IMG/VR virus record: IMGVR_UViG_3300032088_000113
Location: 1 to 21,010 of that record
Strand: one strand, 5' to 3'
DNA from: a virus
Length of the DNA: 21,010 nt
Positions 14,727 through 21,010 of this stretch are shown one piece after another. Below the pieces are notes generated by a model, which ran no database searches, had not been told where the DNA came from, and worked only from the letters and a program-made list of their open reading frames with translations. Within the stretch, counting starts at the first letter, position 1; each line of letters begins with the position of its first letter. The translations under genes and the position numbers were made by a program.

Positions 14727-15379
14727 TATGTTTCCTCCGTTAGTGCATCCCATGATACAGGGAATAGTTCAATCATCTTGTAGTCAATCTGTTGTGCAAC
14801 TAGCCGTGTCTCTGCCTGTGTGTCAGGCTTGCAACGTAGGTTACACATATCAGCGAAGGCATCTAGGCTACCACTCCAGTACCACTCAGTCATTGTGGAC
14901 TGTGGCAGTACCATACGTGCTTGCTCTGGTGCTACACCATCTTCCAACAAACCTTTGTATAAACTTAAACAATTGTTATTGTATTCTGTTACAGCTTCGT
15001 CTGAAAAAGAAACAACCTCACCTTCACTGCCTTGCTTCTTATCGGCACTACGTCCACGCCACACTGAAGGCTCATGGAACTCAGGCTCACTATCCACATA
15101 CCTACGGCTGATCTCATTCCAACGCAGGAACTTATGCTTGACTAACTGTCGTGCTACAAATATCGGAGCCTTGACGTGGAAGCTGGCAAAGCAGTGACCA
15201 AACGGACTGATGTGCTTGTGCTTGGCTAGATAGCGGATCAGCTTGGTATCCTTATCCTTAAGGTAAGGTGGACCCCACATGTTAGGCTCCATCTCGCTTG
15301 TCTTTCCAAACGATACACGTGCTGCATTGGCTACGGTTAGATCGTTACCCATGTGGGCAATGTAGGTTGCTTTAATCAT
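14726..15379 (-). CDS. thyX: ThyX, flavin-dependent thymidylate synthase, 217 aa
   Basis: Makes dTMP from dUMP using FAD, NADPH and methylene-tetrahydrofolate. Features of the family are seen at residues 55-62 (HKHISPFGH) and 76-95, where K81-H-K83 and W87-N-E-I-S91-R-R-Y94 stand for the RHR-x7-S signature. The two Arg are both Lys here, and the SPFEH glutamate is Gly. Variant motifs of this kind occur in phage ThyX, so activity is likely but not proven. The start has GAGGAG 8 bases upstream and overlaps endonuclease VII by 8 nt. With ribonucleotide reductase it supplies DNA precursors independent of host ThyA. Confidence 0.92.
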   Translation of the reverse strand: MIKATYIAHMGNDLTVANAARVSFGKTSEMEPNMWGPPYLKDKDTKLIRYLAKHKHISPFGHCFASFHVKAPIFVARQLVKHKFLRWNEISRRYVDSEPEFHEPSVWRGRSADKKQGSEGEVVSFSDEAVTEYNNNCLSLYKGLLEDGVAPEQARMVLPQSTMTEWYWSGSLDAFADMCNLRCKPDTQAETRLVAQQIDYKMIELFPVSWDALTEET

Positions 15380-15797
15380 GTGTTATCTCCTCATGGTTTT
15401 GTAGGTATGCTACTGCCTTTTTTATTCGGTTAATGTCATCTTTGAAAGCACCAAGTCCTGTGTTGCAATGATGACACAACCAACCTCTATATGTTTCTGT
15501 GTCATGGCAGTGATCTAGTACCCAATTCTGTAATCTCTTCTGTCCCTTCTTGCCTATCTGATCAATGCTGCGATCACATATAGGACAAGTATATGTATCA
15601 TCAGGATAAGGATGCACCTTCTTTAGGTAACTAACCAAACTAGATTGTTCTCTGGCACAGGTTCGACACTTTCTTTTTATCTCACCTGATGCCATGTGCT
15701 GAAAGTTTTCAACTGGTTGCACAACACCACAGTTGTTGCACTCTAGCCCATCCTCATAGTGCTGCACAGCCAGTTCAAATAATTCTAGTTGGTTCAA
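15372..15797 (-). CDS. Endonuclease VII-like resolvase (HNH-type), 141 aa
   Basis: The C-terminal half matches the T4 endonuclease VII core: C71-x2-C74, then D95-H-C-H98 (VLDHCHD), then RGWLC108-x2-C111-N112. In T4 the four cysteines hold zinc and the Asp, His and Asn bind the catalytic metal. The family cuts Holliday junctions and other branched DNA. The N-terminal half has its own four-cysteine site (C20, C23, C44, C47). No ATG precedes it; the start is TTG at 15797, overlapping the helicase stop as TTGA, with GAGG 9 bases upstream. An HNH homing-type enzyme of related fold is the alternative, but the spacing of residues favours endonuclease VII. Confidence 0.88.
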   Translation of the reverse strand: MNQLELFELAVQHYEDGLECNNCGVVQPVENFQHMASGEIKRKCRTCAREQSSLVSYLKKVHPYPDDTYTCPICDRSIDQIGKKGQKRLQNWVLDHCHDTETYRGWLCHHCNTGLGAFKDDINRIKKAVAYLQNHEEITHD

Positions 15798-17017
15798 ACT
15801 ACATACCTCGCAGTCTTGTACTCCAAGTCACAGTGAACAACACCATGCCAACCAGATAGTTTGTTCTTCACAACATTCAAGTGACGTTGTGTATCCTCTT
15901 CATCTTGACCATCAACCACAGGGTTCTTGGCAATCAATACCATAAGGTCAGCCTCTGCTGCCTTACCAGTACGTGATCCTTCCATCATGCTCTGATTCAG
16001 CAGTACCTTACCCTCTGCATCAGCAGATAGCTGGGACATGTAGAAGATAGCACAGTTGTGTGACTTGGCAATCTGTCGGGCATAGATAGCATTAGCTTTC
16101 AGTGCCTCGTCAGGTCTAGCAAAGCCACCAGTCCTAGCGAACTTGTCACCCATGTCAAGTATTACAATGTCAGGCTTGTATGACTTACACACTGACTCCA
16201 CCCATGACATGTCACGATCACTGGCATCCTTGATCTTGATGTTGTCAGCAATCACAGAGTACAGGTCACGAGCACGGGCTGGATTGTCCTTCACCTCTTG
16301 CATTGTCATACCTGTAGCAGCAGTAAGATACCTCGCACCAACACGGTGTGATGCTTCCTCATTGCACAGGATAACACACTTGGCACCCTGATGTGCAAAG
16401 CCACCCGGCGATGCTATCAGAGAGGCGTGGAACGATGTCTTGCCTGTGTTGGGACGTGCACCCACTTCAATCAAGTGTCCTGCATTAACGCCCTCTACCT
16501 TGCGTGTCAGGGTAGGTACGTTGAACGTCCACTGTGACTCCAAATCATTCTTGGCAAGCAACGTTTCAATATCAATGTCATCCCATTCAATACGTAGGTC
16601 AGGTGTGAAGTCATCTGAATAACGTTCAAGTATGTCACGCAGTGGTTCAAGGCTACCCTTGCTACCATTCACGTAATCAAATCCAAGGTTGGCAATGTCC
16701 TCACCAACTACCTGTTGGAATAGTTTAGACAACACCTCTTGTGCTATGTCGCTGCCCATAGGGGCTTCCTTCTTGACCTGATTAAACAGTGAACTGTATG
16801 CAGTCTTCTGTGCGGTGGTCAGTGTAGGATTGTTCGACATGAACAGTGCCTCTATCTCGTCTGGTGTTACGGTACGCTCGTAACGATCCATTGCTTTATC
16901 AATGGCCTGTTTTATTTTACGTACATCTTTACTGAATAGCCGATCAGGACACTTGGCTCCACGATGATCGTCGTAGAACTCCTTGTCCATTAGACTACGT
17001 ACAAGTGATAATTCCAT
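15794..17017 (-). CDS. DnaB/T7 gp4-type replicative helicase, 407 aa
   Basis: A RecA-fold hexameric helicase. Walker A is G186-ARPNTGKT194, the catalytic glutamate region is C218-N-E-E221, Walker B is D283-IVILD288, followed by a MSQLS motif and KNKLSGWHG near the end, where an arginine/lysine finger usually lies. The first 150 residues are a helical N-terminal part without a recognised domain, probably the place where primase or SSB contacts are made. The start has AGGAGA 7-8 bases upstream and shares one base with the primase stop (TAATG). T7 has primase and helicase in one protein; here they are two coupled genes. Confidence 0.93.
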   Translation of the reverse strand: MELSLVRSLMDKEFYDDHRGAKCPDRLFSKDVRKIKQAIDKAMDRYERTVTPDEIEALFMSNNPTLTTAQKTAYSSLFNQVKKEAPMGSDIAQEVLSKLFQQVVGEDIANLGFDYVNGSKGSLEPLRDILERYSDDFTPDLRIEWDDIDIETLLAKNDLESQWTFNVPTLTRKVEGVNAGHLIEVGARPNTGKTSFHASLIASPGGFAHQGAKCVILCNEEASHRVGARYLTAATGMTMQEVKDNPARARDLYSVIADNIKIKDASDRDMSWVESVCKSYKPDIVILDMGDKFARTGGFARPDEALKANAIYARQIAKSHNCAIFYMSQLSADAEGKVLLNQSMMEGSRTGKAAEADLMVLIAKNPVVDGQDEEDTQRHLNVVKNKLSGWHGVVHCDLEYKTARYVV

Positions 17018-17811
17018 TATGTTTCTCCTAGTGTTAGTAAGTTTTCAATGTCGGTAGGGTTACGATACTTCAAGTCATCTATCAAACGTAATACTTTTAC
17101 GTTGTCTACATAACCTCTTAATTCTTTTGCGAACTGCAATGTCTTGGGTAATGCGTCAGGGTCTAGTGCAATTATAACCGTTGTGAATCGTGATAAGTAC
17201 TGCTTATGTGCCTCAGAGAGTGAGGTGCCCAACACTGCTACCCCAACATACACCTCACTCCCCAAGCATCCAGAATCATTTGTCGCACCCACAATGGCTG
17301 CACTCACACAATCCTCAACGACTACACCAGTTCTACCATACCCCGATACGTAGGGCAAGGGGCTTTTACCATATCTTTTCCATTTAGGTAACTTTTTTCC
17401 TAGTGCTCTGCCTGTAGCATCCACCATGATATTGTTGTGTACCACAGGAAATACCACACGGTGCTCACGAACATCATACATCAATCCCAAGACACGTGCT
17501 TGAATATTCCACTCGTTACAGTACTCATGTATTGCTACATTATCCTTCACGAAATACTCAGGCCGCTGAAACTTTACTGCCTCTGTTTCATCAGCCACAA
17601 CTCCCAGAGACTTACGTATGTCGTCACTTGTTAGGTGTACTCTTGTGCCACCACCGACACTACACCCTGCCTTGTAACAGTTCCACATAAGCTGACCCAT
17701 ATTATTGGTAGCTGTAAATGTTTTAATGCCTTTACATACAGGACAGTTAGTACGTTTAGTTTCACCACTAACTAAGTTCATATCACTTATATGTTCTATC
17801 ATACTTATCAT
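17017..17811 (-). CDS. DNA primase, zinc finger plus TOPRIM, 264 aa
   Basis: Lays RNA primers for the polymerase. The N-terminal zinc finger is C23-x2-C26 and C45-x4-C50 (NCPVCKG, NCYKAGC). The TOPRIM domain shows V-V-E166-D (acid of motif 4) and A-L-D217-P-D219 (DxD). The order and size equal the primase half of T7 gp4. I start at ATG 17811, which follows the integrase stop as TAATATG, the same junction as between endonuclease I and its neighbour. A GTG at 17841 would add 10 residues and is possible, but it lies at the predicted transcription start of the nearby promoter. Neither start has a strong ribosome site. The end is coupled to the helicase. Confidence 0.9.
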   Translation of the reverse strand: MISMIEHISDMNLVSGETKRTNCPVCKGIKTFTATNNMGQLMWNCYKAGCSVGGGTRVHLTSDDIRKSLGVVADETEAVKFQRPEYFVKDNVAIHEYCNEWNIQARVLGLMYDVREHRVVFPVVHNNIMVDATGRALGKKLPKWKRYGKSPLPYVSGYGRTGVVVEDCVSAAIVGATNDSGCLGSEVYVGVAVLGTSLSEAHKQYLSRFTTVIIALDPDALPKTLQFAKELRGYVDNVKVLRLIDDLKYRNPTDIENLLTLGET

Positions 17812-17812
17812 A

Positions 17813-18931
17813 TTAATTACTTTCTGTGTTGTTCGTTTCACTCAAGCATACAGGCATGTCTCTTTGTGTCAAGGCATTATTTGCACTTTCGTAAGTATGC
17901 TTCATGTATGGTTTCACAGATGCAACATGTGTGTGTCCTGTAACTGCCATAATCTGTGGCAATGGGACGCCCTTGTCTACCATTTGTGTTACACCAGTAC
18001 GGCGTATGTCCATCAGACGTAACTCCTCATCTAACTTTGCTAACCGCATGATCTTGCGTCCAACCTTGGACAGTCTTTCCATAGCGTATGGTTTGAACCT
18101 ACCGTCACGTGGCTGTGGATGTGGTACTACCCACTCTTGAAAACCAAAGTCCTCTTTGTGTTCCAGCAGCATACTATTTAGATTGTCACTGATAGGCAAG
18201 AACACCTCTGACCTACGCTTGCTTTGCTCCAACACAAGCTGTTGCTTCTTTAGGTCAAGGTTATCCCAACGTAACATACGCATGTCACCTAGTCGCTGAC
18301 ACCACTCGTATGCCATGTGTACAATCAAGCCAATATTACGGTACTGAAAATCACTATAGGCTACGTCAAGAAATTTGTTCACCTCACCATGCGACCATAT
18401 AACTTTACGTTGTCTCTGTTGCTTACGTTTAATCTTGGCGAAGGGATTTTGTTCTGCGTGTTCCATTTGGATAGCGTAGTTGTATACCCTGCTTGCACAT
18501 GTTGCTGCATGATTAGCAAAGCTTACACCACGCTCCACCCATTGCTCATATACTCGCTTCGCAAGCTTAGGTGTTACCTCTTTGTACTTTCGGTGGCCCA
18601 TTGTCTGATGTACGATGGTTAAGAAATACCTATAGTCTACCTTAGTAGTATCACGTAACATCCTGAAATCATTAGATAGATAGTAGAAGTTGATAAGGTC
18701 TGTGACCTTGCTGCTCTCCTTCAAGCTAACAACCTTAGACTGTACATCACGGTATGCGTCTATGTCTTTGTTATAGTCACGTGCAATCTGCCTAACCGTC
18801 TTGGGATCGTTACCTAATTCTTCACGGCATACTACTCCTGCATTCACAAGTTTTTGTGGTGGATTAAAGCGATAAGAGATGTCACCCGAAGGTGACACTC
18901 TCTGTTGTACGTATCGTGGTAGCGTTCTCAT
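17813..18931 (-). CDS. int: Tyrosine recombinase (phage integrase), 372 aa
   Basis: Catalyses site-specific integration or excision. An N-terminal SAM-like DNA-binding part spans about 70-170. The catalytic domain shows R213 (CQRLGDMRML), K238 in the beta-hairpin (QSKRRSE), R310 (LMDIRRTGV), H333 (VTGHTH) and the nucleophile Y342 (VKPYMKH). The first His of the usual HxxR box is Met307, and the residue after R310 is Arg, a variation also found in other phage integrases. All other core residues are present and the gene is intact, so it is likely active. GGAGG lies 11 bases upstream. HMO-2011-type phages typically keep an integrase. No attachment site was recognised nearby. Confidence 0.93.
   Translation of the reverse strand: MRTLPRYVQQRVSPSGDISYRFNPPQKLVNAGVVCREELGNDPKTVRQIARDYNKDIDAYRDVQSKVVSLKESSKVTDLINFYYLSNDFRMLRDTTKVDYRYFLTIVHQTMGHRKYKEVTPKLAKRVYEQWVERGVSFANHAATCASRVYNYAIQMEHAEQNPFAKIKRKQQRQRKVIWSHGEVNKFLDVAYSDFQYRNIGLIVHMAYEWCQRLGDMRMLRWDNLDLKKQQLVLEQSKRRSEVFLPISDNLNSMLLEHKEDFGFQEWVVPHPQPRDGRFKPYAMERLSKVGRKIMRLAKLDEELRLMDIRRTGVTQMVDKGVPLPQIMAVTGHTHVASVKPYMKHTYESANNALTQRDMPVCLSETNNTESN
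17838..17872 (-). promoter_or_regulatory. Possible promoter inside the 3' end of the integrase gene
   Basis: On the - strand TTGACA (17872-17867) is followed after 16 bases by TATGCT (17850-17845). The -35 is perfect, the -10 weaker (4 of 6). The bases TTGACACAAA are the same as in the promoter behind the polymerase gene. It would drive primase and helicase separately from integrase, with a start near 17838. Confidence 0.5.
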
Positions 18932-18934
18932 GTG

Positions 18935-19765
18935 TTATGCGGCCTCCAATTCAAGGAACTTTTTATCTGATACCCACTTAGATACCTCTTGCTCACGTGA
19001 CCACATGCTGATTGCTTGTGTGTCATTGCCAGTGTTACGTAGGTTGAACCCATTGCGTTCATCAGCATATGATGCATAGTTCGTAAACGCAGAGTACAAT
19101 GCCCACTTGTTGTGACCACGTGTCGCAGCCTCTTGCAGGTACAGCATGTACATCTTCTCTGCCTTACGTTCAGACGCAATCATTTCATCTAGCAGCATTC
19201 TAATGTCTACGTACTTAGTAGAAGTCTGCGCCCAGACCTGCATCTTGCTGGCCTCTGTGTAGAAATCAGTACGAGCACGAGCCAATTCATATATAAAACT
19301 TTCCATAGAAAAGTTGGCGGTGTTCTTCTTACGAATCTTGTCATACTCTCCACGTATCTGACCATTGGTACAGAAGAAATCAATAGCACCAAAGAACACT
19401 TGGTTGCTGCATGACCCATCAATACCATGCAGTGATATGATACGATTGCCAATGCTAGTCTGGTGCTTGTCAGTTGTGATCTCTACCTGCATGTCCGGCA
19501 GTTGGATGTCCAGCATAGACCATGCACCATTACGTGCAGTCTGCCAGTTGTACTTGGCATTAGTTAGGTCAGAGGCATCTAGCTCCTCTGTCACAGTGTC
19601 CATGACACCACGGTAAAAGTCACCGTGGGATGCACACTTGAATGACTTGCCGACAATACCAAGGTATTCGCCAGTGTCCTTGTTTATTACGTACTTTTTG
19701 TCGTTAACTTTGGTAGGTTCAAACTCTACGTCAAAGTCTAGGTAGGTAGGAATGTCAAACGGCAT
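18935..19765 (-). CDS. DUF932 family phage protein, 276 aa
   Basis: The family (phage/plasmid-like, TIGR03299 relatives) is recognised by GIVGKSFKCASHGDFYRGV in the first third and by HGIDGSCSNQVFFGAIDFFC followed by TNGQI in the middle. The role is unknown; genes of this kind are frequent in plasmids and phages near replication functions. The second half is helical and charged. I start at the ATG at 19765 because AAGGAG lies 7 bases upstream; an ATG 42 bases further up has no ribosome site. Three bases separate it from integrase. A 71-base leader with two small hairpins lies before it, the only non-overlapping gap of note on this strand. Confidence 0.87.
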   Translation of the reverse strand: MPFDIPTYLDFDVEFEPTKVNDKKYVINKDTGEYLGIVGKSFKCASHGDFYRGVMDTVTEELDASDLTNAKYNWQTARNGAWSMLDIQLPDMQVEITTDKHQTSIGNRIISLHGIDGSCSNQVFFGAIDFFCTNGQIRGEYDKIRKKNTANFSMESFIYELARARTDFYTEASKMQVWAQTSTKYVDIRMLLDEMIASERKAEKMYMLYLQEAATRGHNKWALYSAFTNYASYADERNGFNLRNTGNDTQAISMWSREQEVSKWVSDKKFLELEAA

Positions 19766-19836
19766 GTAAAATCTCCTTATCAGTTGTTTGTGGGGCAACT
19801 GTGCCATAGTTGTATGACTATGTATACCCCGTCATG
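19766..19836 (-). promoter_or_regulatory. Leader region with two small hairpins before the DUF932 gene
   Basis: Read on the - strand, CATAGT-CATACA-ACTATG (19822-19805) can form a 6-bp stem, and CAGTTG-9 nt-CAACTG (19801-19781) another, ending one base before the ATAAGGAG ribosome site. Neither has a T tract, so they are not intrinsic terminators. They could protect the message, tune translation, or the first could be an operator. I saw no convincing -35/-10 pair here. Function is not shown by the sequence. Confidence 0.35.
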
Positions 19837-20229
19837 TTATTTATAGAATATGTGTGATCCATATGTCACAGTCTTTGTGTAGTGCTTACTCCAATAGGGA
19901 CGTACATAGTTTGCATGGTAGTAGACCGCCCCATCAGTAGAATCTTTATAGTAACCATACGCCACGTTGTGTGCTACAATCTGAGCGGATAGCCATGCTG
20001 TCTTCTCTCTTGGTATATCTGACTTACCGTCACAGTACCAACTGAACTGACATCTGCCTATGCCTTTGTGTAAACCCTGCTTGACCACTTTACATGCATC
20101 ATCAGGGAACCTTGGACTAGCCACACGATTGAGCACGACATGTGCCACAGCATACTGACCCTCTATAGGTTCACTGCGTGCCTCATAGTATACGTTAAGT
20201 GCAAGGCACATAAGTATTTCGGCTATCAT
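19837..20229 (-). CDS. Cell-wall hydrolase, SleB type (probable endolysin), 130 aa
   Basis: The Hydrolase_2 pattern covers the whole protein: CLALNVYYEARSEPIEGQYAV holds the expected catalytic Glu at residue 18, followed by VVLNRV, FPDDACKVVKQG, CQFSWYCDGKSD and near the end DGAVYYHANYVRPYW and GSHIFYK. The family cleaves peptidoglycan (SleB is a lytic transglycosylase-type spore cortex enzyme), so this is the likely lysis enzyme. The ATG at 20229 has GGAG 8 bases upstream and overlaps the 58-aa gene as ATGA; a TTG upstream is not needed. No signal peptide or membrane anchor is visible, so export needs a holin or another factor. Its place in the leftward block, not the late block, is notable. 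Confidence 0.92.
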   Translation of the reverse strand: MIAEILMCLALNVYYEARSEPIEGQYAVAHVVLNRVASPRFPDDACKVVKQGLHKGIGRCQFSWYCDGKSDIPREKTAWLSAQIVAHNVAYGYYKDSTDGAVYYHANYVRPYWSKHYTKTVTYGSHIFYK

Positions 20230-20402
20230 TCTTGTATCTCCACCTCTAAACAAGCCACTGTCTCTGACCTGTGCGTGGTCATCTTTGTAGCTTTAGCCAA
20301 TTCAATCTGACATTCTTCTAGCGTAGGGTACGTACCCAATTGATAGTATTCTAACCCCTGTGTGCTAAACACTTGCATCCACATTAATACATAAGCCATC
20401 AT
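20226..20402 (-). CDS. Small protein coupled to the cell-wall hydrolase, 58 aa
   Basis: This gene fills the stretch between the hydrolase and the 169-aa gene and overlaps both as ATGA. The N-terminus is hydrophobic and Met-rich (MMAYVLMWMQVF), like a short signal or membrane anchor, followed by a polar part with two Cys (LEECQIE, VACLEVE) that could form a disulfide outside the cytoplasm. Small proteins with this plan, an N-terminal hydrophobic stretch and a 'G-x-Y-P-T-x-E-x-C' motif, occur in phages near lysis genes. A helper in lysis is possible by position. No family name is assigned. Start and stop are both tightly coupled, which supports a real gene. Confidence 0.72.
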   Translation of the reverse strand: MMAYVLMWMQVFSTQGLEYYQLGTYPTLEECQIELAKATKMTTHRSETVACLEVEIQE

Positions 20403-20908
20403 GCATACTCCCTTTCAAATTCAAACCATGTAGGTACAGAACGGTACTTCCATGTCATGTTAAACCTATGTTGCTTCGTCATGTAGAACTTACGGTAGCT
20501 ATCAACAGGCCAATCGTCACCTGTCTTGAGGTCAGTGTGTTCACTGAAACACTCAGGGTGTGGTGTCATGTCACCCTCTGGCACAAACTGTGCACCCTCA
20601 CGTAGGGCATCCAAGTGACGATCTGATGCGTGTTGCTTACCGTATCGGTATGTATACTCTACGCTCATGTGATTCCACAATCGGAATGCATACATGTAGT
20701 TGGTACGTGTTTGCCCTGCCCACAGTGTGCATGGGTGCTTGGCATGAGCAATGCGATACAAGTTGTGCTCGTCTGCATACTCTGGGTTAGCTTGTCTCAC
20801 CACAGTACATAGCATCTGCGCTTCTTCTAAAGGCATCTTGACCACGTGCTTGTCGCACATAGACTGTGCAATTGCCTGTGGTGTGTTGGCTATAATAAAA
20901 CGGTTCAT
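20399..20908 (-). CDS. Conserved phage protein, 169 aa, unknown function
   Basis: AAAGGAG lies 5 bases before the ATG, which overlaps the upstream gene's stop as ATGA. The N-terminal block (MCDKHVVKMPLEEAQMLC) and the following HPCTLWAGQTRTNYMY region have the look of a strongly conserved phage family that I have seen without a firm function in marine and other phages; several His, Cys, Asp and Glu residues (D19, H21, E28, E29) could be catalytic. The C-terminus is aromatic-rich (TWKYRSVPTWFEFE). A nuclease or glycosylase role is thinkable from the charged conserved core, but I cannot support it. Confidence 0.75.
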   Translation of the reverse strand: MNRFIIANTPQAIAQSMCDKHVVKMPLEEAQMLCTVVRQANPEYADEHNLYRIAHAKHPCTLWAGQTRTNYMYAFRLWNHMSVEYTYRYGKQHASDRHLDALREGAQFVPEGDMTPHPECFSEHTDLKTGDDWPVDSYRKFYMTKQHRFNMTWKYRSVPTWFEFEREYA

Positions 20909-21009
20909 GGTTTCTCCTTTGGTTTGGGTATTTTATGACCCGACCAATCATCACATGGATCATCAGTCGGATCAGGTTTGTCATTGAATAACGTCAGGTG
21001 CTTCGTGTA
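20905..21009 (-). CDS. Partial gene running off the right edge
   Basis: A frame is open on the - strand from the window edge to a TGA at 20905-20907 that overlaps the next ATG (ATGA). Thirty-four C-terminal residues are seen, rich in Asp, Pro and Lys (DKPDPTDDPCDDWSGH, then KIPKPKEKP). The overlap and the absence of stops support a real gene whose start is outside. The fragment is too short to identify. Confidence 0.6.
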   Translation of the reverse strand, partial: YTKHLTLFNDKPDPTDDPCDDWSGHKIPKPKEKP

Positions 21010-21010
21010 T

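Noticed and set aside
17813-19836. Attachment site or tRNA fragment beside integrase
   Set aside because: No tRNA-like 3' end or clear core repeat was found; it may lie elsewhere in the genome.
1-21010. CRISPR array, tRNA, rRNA or insertion sequence
   Set aside because: No regular spaced repeats, cloverleaf, rRNA-like stretch or transposase was seen on either strand.

Overview
The window looks like a piece of a lytic-type, integrase-carrying, short-tailed (podovirus-like) phage of marine Alphaproteobacteria. The strongest link is the DNA polymerase: a family A enzyme with a DnaJ-type CxxCxGxG/CxxC zinc finger inserted between its exonuclease and polymerase domains. That is the published hallmark of the SAR116 phage HMO-2011 and its relatives on Roseobacter and SAR11 hosts. 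The set around it (tyrosine integrase, split primase and helicase, T7-type endonuclease I, ThyX, B12-dependent ribonucleotide reductase, glutaredoxin, MazG) agrees. The host itself cannot be read from this sequence.

The layout is two convergent gene blocks. From the left edge to 5787, on the + strand, lie late virion genes: the end of one protein, small 66-aa and 175-aa proteins, a 378-aa protein and a 1214-aa protein. The order and sizes fit the internal core (ejection) proteins of T7-like phages, although sequence likeness to T7 is not visible. A GC-rich hairpin with T-rich flanks on both sides (5792-5811) closes both blocks.

From the right edge down to 5820, on the - strand, about 25 genes are packed with 1-25 nt overlaps or gaps of a few bases. 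In transcription order they are: a partial gene, a 169-aa conserved phage protein, a 58-aa protein, a SleB-type cell-wall hydrolase, a DUF932 protein, integrase, primase, helicase, endonuclease VII, ThyX, a one-helix membrane protein, a 63-aa protein, DNA polymerase, a putative single-strand DNA binding protein, a Cas4/RecB-like Fe-S nuclease, a coiled-coil protein, endonuclease I, a 105-aa protein, DUF3310, a 52-aa protein, class II ribonucleotide reductase, DUF1289, glutaredoxin, a possible PD-(D/E)XK nuclease, an RMF-like protein and MazG. Together they cover host DNA breakdown, nucleotide supply (NrdJ, Grx, ThyX, MazG), replication and resolution of branched DNA.

Two promoter-like sites with perfect TTGACA boxes followed by the same CAAA bases lie inside the 3' ends of the polymerase and integrase genes. 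They would restart transcription for the binding-protein/nuclease set and for the primase/helicase set. Two small genes (52 and 58 aa) fill what otherwise look like gaps. No tRNA, rRNA, insertion sequence, CRISPR array or attachment site was recognised, and no stretch over 300 bases lacks a gene.
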